DNA of 28,993 bases. Origin: a virus. Positions 13,722 to 20,473 of the stretch are shown one piece after another (the stretch's first letter is position 1; each line of letters begins with the position of its first letter). Position numbers and translations under genes: made by a program. The notes beneath the pieces are model-generated. The model was not told where the DNA came from and did no database searches. It worked only from the letters and a program-made list of their open reading frames with translations. The stretch lies in the IMG/VR virus record IMGVR_UViG_3300037321_000095, positions 1 to 28,993 of that record; one strand, given 5' to 3'.

Positions 13722-14033
13722 ATGACAACACTTTATCTCGACCCAGACGACCGCGAGCTACTGCGAGCCGCCGTCGCCGCGCTGCAAACAATCGCGGCGG
13801 CGCTCAGCGCCACGCTAAGCGACGATCTGGCGGCCACCGACACCCACGCACCCGCCAGCGCCGACGGCGACACCTGGCTGCCGCGTGCAGGCGAGCGTGC
13901 CATATTCACCAACGACCCAGTCGTCGTGAAGCGCCTCTTCTTTAGCGAGGGCATGATCGCCGCCCTCGTGGCCTTCAAAGACGGCAGCACCCTAACCACC
14001 TGGGCAAGCGCCCTAAGCGAGCCGCCAGCATGA
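13722..14033 (+). CDS. Hypothetical protein
   Basis: A 103-residue protein of unknown function. The first 40 residues are a helical, alanine-rich stretch (DDRELLRAAVAALQTIAAAL). After a Ser/Thr/Asp linker, the second half looks like a small beta fold (WLPRAGERAIFTND, VVVKRLFFSEGMIAALVAFKDGST). The ATG is preceded by GAAAGG. It ends in an ATGA overlap with the next gene. Confidence 0.7.
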   Translation: MTTLYLDPDDRELLRAAVAALQTIAAALSATLSDDLAATDTHAPASADGDTWLPRAGERAIFTNDPVVVKRLFFSEGMIAALVAFKDGSTLTTWASALSEPPA

Positions 14034-14308
14034 GCGCCGCTGAGCCGCTGAGCCCAGGCGACCGCGTCACGATCGCGGGCAAAGGGCGCAAGTCTTACGC
14101 CCTCGTCGTCATCGTGCGCGGCCAGCTCACCTACGACCGCCTCGGCCTGATCCCCGTCTCTGACGTGCGCGCCGTCTCTTATGGCATATTGGCCCGCAGC
14201 GCTAAAAGCTACTGGCGGCGCGGCGTCTCGCGCGATCGCGGCAAGCGCGTACCGCTGGCACGACTAGCGCTAGCCAAGCCGCGGCCGAGCAATGCCGGCG
14301 CCCTGTAA
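14030..14308 (+). CDS. Hypothetical basic protein, SH3/KOW-like start
   Basis: A 92-residue basic protein. The opening LSPGDRVTIAGKGRKSYALVV resembles a small KOW/SH3-like barrel, followed by an Arg-rich region (SAKSYWRRGVSRDRGKRVPLAR). It may bind nucleic acid. It overlaps the upstream gene by four bases (ATGA) and runs 17 bases into the downstream endonuclease gene. Confidence 0.65.
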   Translation: MSAAEPLSPGDRVTIAGKGRKSYALVVIVRGQLTYDRLGLIPVSDVRAVSYGILARSAKSYWRRGVSRDRGKRVPLARLALAKPRPSNAGAL

Positions 14309-15101
14309 ATCGTGCGGCAAGCGGCCAAAAGCTACCGGCCGGCACCGCTGCGCCTGGTGCGCGATCATGGCCGCGCCTATCGGCGAGCAAGTCGACGCCG
14401 CCCGCGAGCGCCGCGCCTTCGTGCCCGACGACCTCGCGCCGGCCCGAGTTGCCGAAAAGCTCTGGCCGGCAGGCTCGCGCTGGTGTTCAGGCTGCCGCTC
14501 TTTCGTGCCGCTCGAGTACGTCGCTACCGGCGCAAGCCGCTGCCGCGCGTGCCAGTCGGCGTCGACCCACGCGGCGCGCATAGAGAAAACCTACGGGCTA
14601 ACGGCCGCCGACTACGACGCGCTACTCGGCTTGCAGGGCGGCAAGTGCGCTATCTGCCGCGGCGCCCCAAAGTCGAAGCGGCTAGCGGTCGATCACGACC
14701 ACAAGAGCGGCGCTGTGCGCGGCTTGCTTTGCTCGCGCTGTAATCACGACCTACTCGGCAGCGCATGGGACTCTCTCGCCTTAGCGCACGCGCTCGTCAC
14801 CTACCTCGACACGCCGCCCGCGGCCGGCTCGTGGATCGCCCCCGAAGCGTTGCCGCCCAAGACGCGCGCAGCGGCGCCCAGTGCCGAGCTAAGCCTCGTT
14901 ACTGGTCACGGCCACCCGAAGCGCCCGGCGCTTGCCGCGGCTCTCGAGCGAGCCGCTGCCGCCTCGGCTGAGGTGTACCCGCCGCTTGTGTCGCTCTTCG
15001 CAGAGCTTGAGGCCGTGCTCGTTGAAGGCAACCGCGCCGCAATCGTTGACGCCGTTACGGCGCTACGCGCTCGCGGCTTTCTTCAGCCGACGCCTTTTTA
15101 G
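14292..15101 (+). CDS. Endonuclease VII-like HNH nuclease
   Basis: A 269-residue nuclease. Residues 100-155 match the recombination endonuclease VII core: YGLTAADYDALL, GGKCAICRG (C119, C122), LAVDHDHKSGAVRGLLC with the catalytic DHDH at 134-137, and CSRCNHDLLG (C147, C150, N151). Such enzymes resolve branched DNA before packaging. The N-terminal 90 residues hold two extra CxxC pairs of clusters (C5/C8/C20/C23 and C65/C68/C84/C87), probably two more zinc sites. The C-terminal 100 residues are alanine-rich and helical. The stop codon overlaps that of the opposing lysis gene. Confidence 0.88.
   Translation: MPAPCKSCGKRPKATGRHRCAWCAIMAAPIGEQVDAARERRAFVPDDLAPARVAEKLWPAGSRWCSGCRSFVPLEYVATGASRCRACQSASTHAARIEKTYGLTAADYDALLGLQGGKCAICRGAPKSKRLAVDHDHKSGAVRGLLCSRCNHDLLGSAWDSLALAHALVTYLDTPPAAGSWIAPEALPPKTRAAAPSAELSLVTGHGHPKRPALAAALERAAAASAEVYPPLVSLFAELEAVLVEGNRAAIVDAVTALRARGFLQPTPF
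15074..15099 (+). terminator. Weak intrinsic terminator at the end of the endonuclease gene
   Basis: CGGCT at 15074-15078 can pair with AGCCG at 15085-15089, followed after five bases by TTTTT at 15095-15099. The stem is only five base pairs, and it lies inside the coding region of the endonuclease. It is the only U-tract structure at the meeting point of the two large opposing transcripts. Confidence 0.35.
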
Positions 15102-15325
15102 ACGCGAGTCAAGTCGCGCACGGCGTAGCCGGCGACAGCGGCAGAGAGCGCCCCGAGGCCAGCGTAGGCGACCGGCGCCCACGCGCCGAGCCCAGCGCCG
15201 AGCGCCGCGTTAGCGACGGTCGCGTCAAGTACCGCGACAACTACCGGCACTAAAAGCGCCGCGATCGTTGAGGCGATCACCTTAGGGCTGACCGCCTGGG
15301 CCGCAGGGCTGTTGTTGTCGGGCAT
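15098..15325 (-). CDS. Putative holin (two-span membrane protein)
   Basis: A 75-residue protein with two hydrophobic segments, VIASTIAALLVPVVVAVL and WAPVAYAGLGALSAAVAGYAV. They are joined by a short loop, with a polar N terminus (PDNNSPAAQAVSP) and a basic end (RDLTRV). This is the size and shape of a class II holin, which forms the membrane lesion that lets the endolysin out. ATG 15325 is chosen because CGAAAGG lies about nine bases before it; the longer reading frame from 15394 has no such site. It is the last gene of the late operon. Confidence 0.65.
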   Translation of the reverse strand: MPDNNSPAAQAVSPKVIASTIAALLVPVVVAVLDATVANAALGAGLGAWAPVAYAGLGALSAAVAGYAVRDLTRV

Positions 15326-15344
15326 TGTTTTACCTTTCGTTATG

Positions 15345-15686
15345 TTATTGCGTGAACAAAAAAGAGACGAGCGCGCCAATAGCCAGCACGACAAAAGCCG
15401 TTACCAGCCCAGGCACCCAGGCGGAGCGAGCAACCGCCCCGCTGATCCTGGCGAGGTCGGCTGAGTGTTGGATCGTGCTTAGCTTGAGCTCTTGAATTGT
15501 CGCGCTTTGCACCGCGTGGACAACCTCAACCGACTTTAGGCGCGTCTCGTGATCGTCACCTTGCTTTGATCGGTCGGCAAGACTAGCGAGCGCCGCGTCA
15601 AGCTTCGAGCTCATAGCTACGACCGTGTCGTAAACCTCACGTTGAGTAATCCGCACGCCTTCGCCCGTCACGTTGTCCCCGCCCAT
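15345..15686 (-). CDS. Coiled-coil protein with C-terminal membrane anchor (holin-like)
   Basis: A 113-residue protein. The N-terminal two thirds are an amphipathic coiled coil (YDTVVAMSSKLDAALASLAD, HAVQSATIQELKLSTIQ). The C terminus is a single membrane span (VPGLVTAFVVLAIGALVSFL). This matches phage proteins often annotated as holin accessory or XhlA/DUF2746-like, found beside the holin. GTG 15692 is an alternative start. Neither start has a Shine-Dalgarno sequence, and a promoter-like TATAGT at 15701-15696 would start transcription at about 15689, so a leaderless message is possible. Confidence 0.6.
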   Translation of the reverse strand: MGGDNVTGEGVRITQREVYDTVVAMSSKLDAALASLADRSKQGDDHETRLKSVEVVHAVQSATIQELKLSTIQHSADLARISGAVARSAWVPGLVTAFVVLAIGALVSFLFTQ

Positions 15687-15695
15687 AATCACTAC

Positions 15696-15726
15696 ACTAT
15701 ATCCCGCGCCGGCTTGACGGGCTCAA
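15696..15726 (-). promoter_or_regulatory. Possible lysis-gene promoter
   Basis: On the minus strand, TTGAGC at 15726-15721 is followed by GATATA at 15703-15698 (17-base spacer) or by the better TATAGT at 15701-15696 (19-base spacer). The -35 overlaps the stop codon of the upstream tail gene. It does not carry the CTACTAG element of the four main promoters. Tentative. Confidence 0.35.
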
Positions 15727-16307
15727 GGGGCCGACCAAAAAACCGTCGCTACAATCGAGGCGAGCATCGAGCTACCCGCGCCAAAAAACGTCGTGACGTT
15801 GACCCGAGTCGACACGGCAAGCGCCGAAGCGGATACGTCAAAGGTGCGCGCGTGAACCAGCGTTCGCAAGCTTTCGGGCGTTGAGGTCTCGCCGCTTTCT
15901 GGGATGCCGCCGACGATGTACTGGCCTAAAACCGGCGCCCTAGAAGAAAGGCTAGGCCCGTCAACGCCGCCGATCCTGAGTCGCGCAAGCCCGCCCGCTG
16001 GCGAGTTGTAGCTACCGCCAAACACCACCACGCCCGACGCCAGAACCGTTGCGCGAGTAGCGCCCGCTGGCCTATCGAAGCTCAAATCTGCCGCGTCAAA
16101 ATTATTGATCGGCGCCGTGAGGTTGTTTTGAGTGTAAACGACGCTAGTGCTCGAGTCGGTCGCGACCGCGTTAGCGAGTCGAAAAGTGAGCCGCGCGACT
16201 TGCGATCCGCTCGGCGCGGCCAGCCGCTCGATGCGATCCTCAAGCTCCCGCAGGCGGTCGCTCATGGCGCGTAGGTCGTCGACGGGCCGACGAGGGTCTA
16301 CGATCAT
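15723..16307 (-). CDS. Putative minor tail protein
   Basis: A 194-residue protein. An N-terminal coiled coil (VDDLRAMSDRLRELEDRIERL) would trimerise it. The rest is Ser/Thr/Ala-rich and beta-like (ARLTFRLANAV, ATRATVLASGVVVFGGSYN, STRVNVTTFFGAG), as in tail-tip or fibre proteins. Its ATG overlaps the stop of the Gp37-like tail protein by four bases. A receptor-binding or fibre role is inferred from composition and position at the end of the tail block. Confidence 0.55.
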   Translation of the reverse strand: MIVDPRRPVDDLRAMSDRLRELEDRIERLAAPSGSQVARLTFRLANAVATDSSTSVVYTQNNLTAPINNFDAADLSFDRPAGATRATVLASGVVVFGGSYNSPAGGLARLRIGGVDGPSLSSRAPVLGQYIVGGIPESGETSTPESLRTLVHARTFDVSASALAVSTRVNVTTFFGAGSSMLASIVATVFWSAP

Positions 16308-17458
16308 GCGATCGCCTCTGCAAACACTAGAGAGTAGCTATCGTTTTGAGCGTCGCCCCTGATTGAAGCAATGCGCCTAACGTAATTACCGGGCGGCAGG
16401 AAGCGCTCAGACTCGCCGACCGTGATTGTCACAAGATCGCCAAGCCAGTAGTCGCCGAGAACCGCAGCGCCTAACTCGTCGCGCCGTACCGACAGCGACC
16501 AGAAGCTCGCGCCGTACCGGCCCAGCTCGACCGCTTGGTCGGCGTACTCTTGCGCCGTGGCCTGCACCGTGACGTCGCCTAGCCCGGTAACGCTTGACTG
16601 CAAAAGCGGGAAGCCCGCGAGGCTAAGCGCGGTCGACCGAGAGCGAGCCGCGATAACCTCGTCGCTGCTCGCCCCGCCGACCGCCCACGCCTCTTCAGCT
16701 AGCGCCGTGCCGTCTTCGCTGACCTCAAGGTCAAAGGCGCCCGCGCCCGTCGGCGCGCCTACGTTCCATTTAGTGAGCGTCGGGTCAGTGTTGCCGAGAC
16801 GCGGCACGGCCTCGCTGCCCGTTGTCATGACCCACTCAATGCCGAGACCGTCGGCCGAAAAGCGCGGCCTGAAAGCGATATCAGGGCCGTTTATAACGTT
16901 ACTCAAGTTGTCAAGTAGCAGCCTGATTGTCTTCAGGTCAACAGCGGCGACGCTGCGCTCGCGCGTGCCGAGCTCGTCGGCTGGCAGCACGATCGGCAAC
17001 GCCGCGCCCGGCCACTCTTGCAGCTGCTGTATATAACGCTTAGCGATTGTGCCAAGGCTCAGGCCCGTTAGCACCGTGTCGAGCGCGGGATCAGGCTCGA
17101 GCGTTACCGGGTCGACCAGCGGCACGGTGCGCGCCGCCGCGGGTAAGCAAAAGCGCCGCTGAAGGTACGACCGCAAGCCGCCAGCGGTAAGCGTTAGCGT
17201 CGCCGAGCTTGCCGAGTAGCCGCGCTTCCATATCGGCCCGGCCGCGACGGGCAGATTATCAACGACAAAGAGCAAACCATTACGGCCGAGAGCCGTCGAG
17301 CCGTTGACGGCAAGGGCGAGAGCTTGCGCGCTATCGACGGGCACGTCGCACCCCATCGTCTCGTCGCTATTGACCTTGACCGACCAGTCCGCCGTCGTAA
17401 TCGGCAGCGGCGTTATCCGGCGGCCCGTCAGCATTTCAAAAGAAAAAACCTCAAGCAT
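16304..17458 (-). CDS. Gp37-like minor tail protein
   Basis: A 384-residue protein resembling the siphovirus Gp37-like family of minor tail proteins, which follow the distal tail protein at the tail tip. Visible features are an N-terminal beta region (EVFSFEMLTGRRITPLPITT), WKRGYSASSATLTLTAGGLRSYLQRR, a helical stretch (LKTIRLLLDNLSNVIN), and a C-terminal beta domain (YWLGDLVTITVGESERFLPP and RIASIRGDAQNDSYSLVF). The overall size fits. It is separated from the endolysin gene by only six bases. Confidence 0.65.
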   Translation of the reverse strand: MLEVFSFEMLTGRRITPLPITTADWSVKVNSDETMGCDVPVDSAQALALAVNGSTALGRNGLLFVVDNLPVAAGPIWKRGYSASSATLTLTAGGLRSYLQRRFCLPAAARTVPLVDPVTLEPDPALDTVLTGLSLGTIAKRYIQQLQEWPGAALPIVLPADELGTRERSVAAVDLKTIRLLLDNLSNVINGPDIAFRPRFSADGLGIEWVMTTGSEAVPRLGNTDPTLTKWNVGAPTGAGAFDLEVSEDGTALAEEAWAVGGASSDEVIAARSRSTALSLAGFPLLQSSVTGLGDVTVQATAQEYADQAVELGRYGASFWSLSVRRDELGAAVLGDYWLGDLVTITVGESERFLPPGNYVRRIASIRGDAQNDSYSLVFAEAIA

Positions 17459-17464
17459 GGCGCC

Positions 17465-18250
17465 CTAGTTGCCGGGAAGTTTCTGCTGCCGGATAACCTC
17501 GGCGGCAATGTCGCTGGCCGTGGGCCCCGCGGGCGACACGTCACTCGGCGCGGCTGGCGTCGAGATTGCGCGCAGATAGTTCGAGTGAGCCGTGCGCGCC
17601 GAGTCTTGCAAGCGAATGTACACAGCGCGCTTCTCTGACTGCTCAGACCCGCTTCCGCGGTAAAGCAGCCGGGCCCAGTCGGTCGCCTCGTCTGGGTCGG
17701 TGATGACGTAATAGCCACGCTCTCGTGACGAGGGGCCACTGAGCGCGAGCCCAAATAACGACCATTCCGGGGTGCCTTCGTTACGCCTAACGAGTCTCAT
17801 ATCTTCCTCTTCTTCATTGCTCGGCTCGGGGGTGATTGCCCCAACGTATTCCCAATGCCAGGGCTCTTGTGACGCTTTGCCTGTAGCCCACGACCAGCCA
17901 TGCTTTGACGCATTTCTCTCTAGCCAGCGCAGCATAGCGCTGCTGTAACTTGCAAAGTCGATCGCCCGCCCCCAGCCGTGATTAGACGTGCCGGGCACTG
18001 CGGCGACATTGCCTCGACCAGCAATAAACTCGTTACGCAATCTTCGCTGACGAGCGAGCGCGCGGTACCCCTCGCCCACAGCGAGACGTCGGCCGGTCGC
18101 CTTGAAAAGCGCTTCGTTCATTTCGGCAAAAGTGCGGGCCGCGTCGCGTTGCGCGTATTGCTGGCCGAGCCCGTAAGCGCTGACACCAATGGCAACCATG
18201 CTCGAGCCGGGAATGGCACCGTTCTTGTGGCCGCCCCACGCGAGACTCAT
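17465..18250 (-). CDS. Endolysin / VanY-type D-Ala-D-Ala (or L-Ala-D-Glu) peptidase
   Basis: A 261-residue peptidoglycan peptidase. The catalytic domain (about 40-137) has the VanY zinc signature: GTSNHGWGRAIDFA with H91 and D98, and PWHWEYVG with H132 and E134. An EEEE linker at about 146 leads to a C-terminal domain (MRLVRRNEGTPEWSLFGLAL...GYYVITDPDEATDWARLLY) that I recall from endolysins of Microbacterium-type phages. It may act in wall binding. It lies between two tail genes, three genes upstream of the holin candidates, so a virion-associated role cannot be excluded. ATGA overlap with the upstream tail gene. Confidence 0.82.
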   Translation of the reverse strand: MSLAWGGHKNGAIPGSSMVAIGVSAYGLGQQYAQRDAARTFAEMNEALFKATGRRLAVGEGYRALARQRRLRNEFIAGRGNVAAVPGTSNHGWGRAIDFASYSSAMLRWLERNASKHGWSWATGKASQEPWHWEYVGAITPEPSNEEEEDMRLVRRNEGTPEWSLFGLALSGPSSRERGYYVITDPDEATDWARLLYRGSGSEQSEKRAVYIRLQDSARTAHSNYLRAISTPAAPSDVSPAGPTASDIAAEVIRQQKLPGN

Positions 18251-19602
18251 GCGAACAGCTCCACGATAACGACGCCATTAGCGCCTGCGCCGCCTGCTTC
18301 CGTTCCACGCCCACCCGACCCGCCGCCACCGTAAAGGTGCCCGGCGTCGCCCGCAGAAGTGTTGTTTGAACGGTCGCCAGCAGTGCCACCGCCGTAGCCG
18401 AGACCCGACGCGCCGCCATAACCGGCGGCCACAGACGTCGTACCACCACCGCCACCGTCCGACCCAAAAATCTGCAGGTCGCCGGCTGCGCCGCTGAGGG
18501 TTGCATACCCGCCGACGCCTGTAATTGACCCGCCGGGCCCACCAGGGCCGACAACAGTCGTGCCAAAGGAAGAGTCGCCACCTGCGCTGCCGTTAGTGTT
18601 TGAGCTTGGCGCCGAAGCTCCTGCGCCGCGCGTGACGGTTACGGATGAGGCAAGATCGGCCACGAGGATAAACGATTCAGCGTATGAGCCGCCAGCGCCG
18701 CCACCAGCGGCAGATGACGACGAGCCCGCCCCGGCACCGCCGCCGCCGACGCAGCGAACGCGCACGGCCCGCAAGTATGGATAGTCCCCCTTGTCGAACG
18801 CGCCCGAAGACGCAAACGTGACAGGCGTGCCGATCGGGCGATAGCCGACCTCAAGCGCCACAATGTCAGCCTCGGCGGTCACAATGTCAGCCTCGGCGGT
18901 CACAATGTCAGCCTCGGCGGCCGCCAGCCGGGCGCGATCTCCGACCCAGCTTGAGCCGGCCCGAACGTAAACGGCACCGTCGTCTAGCGCGACGCCCGTA
19001 TCGCCCTGCAGCGCAGCGGTCGGCAAGCTGGCGAAGTTTCTAGCAAAAATCGCGCCCCCCGACGCTTGAGCAAAGCCGTAGCTTTGCACGATCGTCGAGC
19101 CCGCGATAGAGGCCGCCCCGCTGGGCGTCGTGACTGTCGCAATCAACAGCGCCCCGCTCGGCAAAGCGGGCGCAACCGGCGACGACGCCGCCGTGCCCGC
19201 AGTGTAGCCAAAGACTGGCACCGCTCGACCAACGCCGCCCGGCCCATCTGTGCCCGACGTCGCCTCTCCCTCGTCGGGATCAGTCGCGCGAATCCACAGC
19301 AGGTCAATACGCGAATTAGAAACAGGCGCGGCGTCGATCGTCCAGGCCGTGCCCGCTGCGTCATTGACGAGGCGCGCTACGCCGTAGCCAAGCGAGTACG
19401 CAGCGCCGCCACGCTTGAGCGCGGCCACGAAAGCGACCGCCCCCACGTTCCACCCGCCGTTACCATATGCCACGCCCGCCGCCAGAACGGTCGTCGGGTC
19501 GGCGAAAACGCCCTCGCGAACAATCAGGCCGACCTCGAGCCGCCGCACGTCTAGCGCCGTCGGGTAGCCTTCGCTGATCGGATAGCTGCGCGTGAGTGTC
19601 AT
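18247..19602 (-). CDS. Minor tail / fibre protein with glycine-rich C terminus
   Basis: A 451-residue protein. The N-terminal 220 residues (YPISEGYPTALDVRRLEVGL, then beta-rich segments) resemble the virion-attachment domain of actinophage tail proteins. Next comes a short coiled coil of three near-identical heptads (ADIVTAE, ADIVTAE, ADIVALE), then a glycine-rich domain (about 275-451) with many GGGG, GGAGG and GGGGSGG stretches, as in glycine-rich receptor-binding tips. It probably contacts the host surface. The low complexity makes the C-terminal boundary of folds uncertain. Confidence 0.75.
   Translation of the reverse strand: MTLTRSYPISEGYPTALDVRRLEVGLIVREGVFADPTTVLAAGVAYGNGGWNVGAVAFVAALKRGGAAYSLGYGVARLVNDAAGTAWTIDAAPVSNSRIDLLWIRATDPDEGEATSGTDGPGGVGRAVPVFGYTAGTAASSPVAPALPSGALLIATVTTPSGAASIAGSTIVQSYGFAQASGGAIFARNFASLPTAALQGDTGVALDDGAVYVRAGSSWVGDRARLAAAEADIVTAEADIVTAEADIVALEVGYRPIGTPVTFASSGAFDKGDYPYLRAVRVRCVGGGGAGAGSSSSAAGGGAGGSYAESFILVADLASSVTVTRGAGASAPSSNTNGSAGGDSSFGTTVVGPGGPGGSITGVGGYATLSGAAGDLQIFGSDGGGGGTTSVAAGYGGASGLGYGGGTAGDRSNNTSAGDAGHLYGGGGSGGRGTEAGGAGANGVVIVELFA
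18859..18920 (-). repeat. Three tandem copies of a 21-base unit (one protein heptad each)
   Basis: Units at 18859-18879, 18880-18900 and 18901-18920 (the last one base short of a full match) are identical apart from that final base. Each encodes seven residues, ADIVTAE, so each copy adds exactly one coiled-coil heptad to the tail fibre without shifting frame. Confidence 0.9.
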
Positions 19603-19617
19603 GGTTGAATCCTAACG

Positions 19618-20472
19618 TTAGAGGTACGCCGACGCGGTAAGCGCCGTAAGGGTAGGCGTGCCAGTCACGGCGCCAAGAGCCACGAAAGCGACCTCGAGAC
19701 TAGCGTCGGGAAGCACTAACCACCACTGAGGCGCAGACAGATAGCGCCCGGCCGGCGTAGTGCCGTTGATAAAAGCGACGCGCGCCGCGAAGTCGACAAC
19801 AATCGTCGTGCCGCTAACGACCGGGCCCACGTATGGCACGCGCTGGCCCGTCGCCACGTTGACGAGCTCAAAGCCGTCAAGCATCTCGCCGCCGCTAATC
19901 GTAAACCTTGTAACCGTCGCCGAGTTGCCAATGTTGATCGTGACGACGCGCCCGTTGCTAGACGGGTCGCCGCCGAAGTCAAGAGGAAAGACGAGCGGGA
20001 ACTCAAGCCCGCCGCTCGCGACGCGCAGCGTCGTTGAGTCGGTCTGACCCGCGCCGTAGCGGCGAGGGTCTGCCGCCTTAGCGTCAATGGCAAAGCCGAT
20101 CTGCTGGTGAATTGTCCAAGGAAAAGTGACTGACTCAATATGCACCTCTCGGCTTGTCGTGCGTAGGTCGTCAGCCACGGTCATTGTTACGGCAACGCCG
20201 TCGTCGTAGAGACCAGTCAGGCGCTCGCGCATTGCCAGCGCCTCGCCGCGCGTCGCGCCGTAGAATTGACCCTCAATGCTCACAGTCAAGGCGTCAGCGT
20301 AGGCGCGCTCGGGGGCGAAAGCTCCCGGCGCACTAGGGCGCCGCTTGAAACGCAAGTCGGCCCCCACGTCGTACCAGCCGATCAGCGCGTCGTAGGTCGG
20401 CCCCGAGAACACCCCGTCGCCGGTAATGACGACCGTGTCGCGCGAGCTGGTAAGCGTTATAGTCGTGCCCAT
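19618..20472 (-). CDS. Distal tail protein (Dit-like)
   Basis: A 284-residue protein directly downstream of the tape measure gene, the usual place for Dit, the hexameric hub that joins the tail tube to the tip. The N-terminal half (WYDVGADLRFKRRPSAPGAF, RGEALAMRERLTGLYDDG, then VHIESVTFPWTIHQQIGFAI) matches the siphovirus tail-component pattern. The second half is beta-rich (GRVVTINIGNSATVTRFTIS, GTTIVVDFAARVAFING), like the Dit galectin-like domain. Confidence 0.75.
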   Translation of the reverse strand: MGTTITLTSSRDTVVITGDGVFSGPTYDALIGWYDVGADLRFKRRPSAPGAFAPERAYADALTVSIEGQFYGATRGEALAMRERLTGLYDDGVAVTMTVADDLRTTSREVHIESVTFPWTIHQQIGFAIDAKAADPRRYGAGQTDSTTLRVASGGLEFPLVFPLDFGGDPSSNGRVVTINIGNSATVTRFTISGGEMLDGFELVNVATGQRVPYVGPVVSGTTIVVDFAARVAFINGTTPAGRYLSAPQWWLVLPDASLEVAFVALGAVTGTPTLTALTASAYL

Positions 20473-20473
20473 C

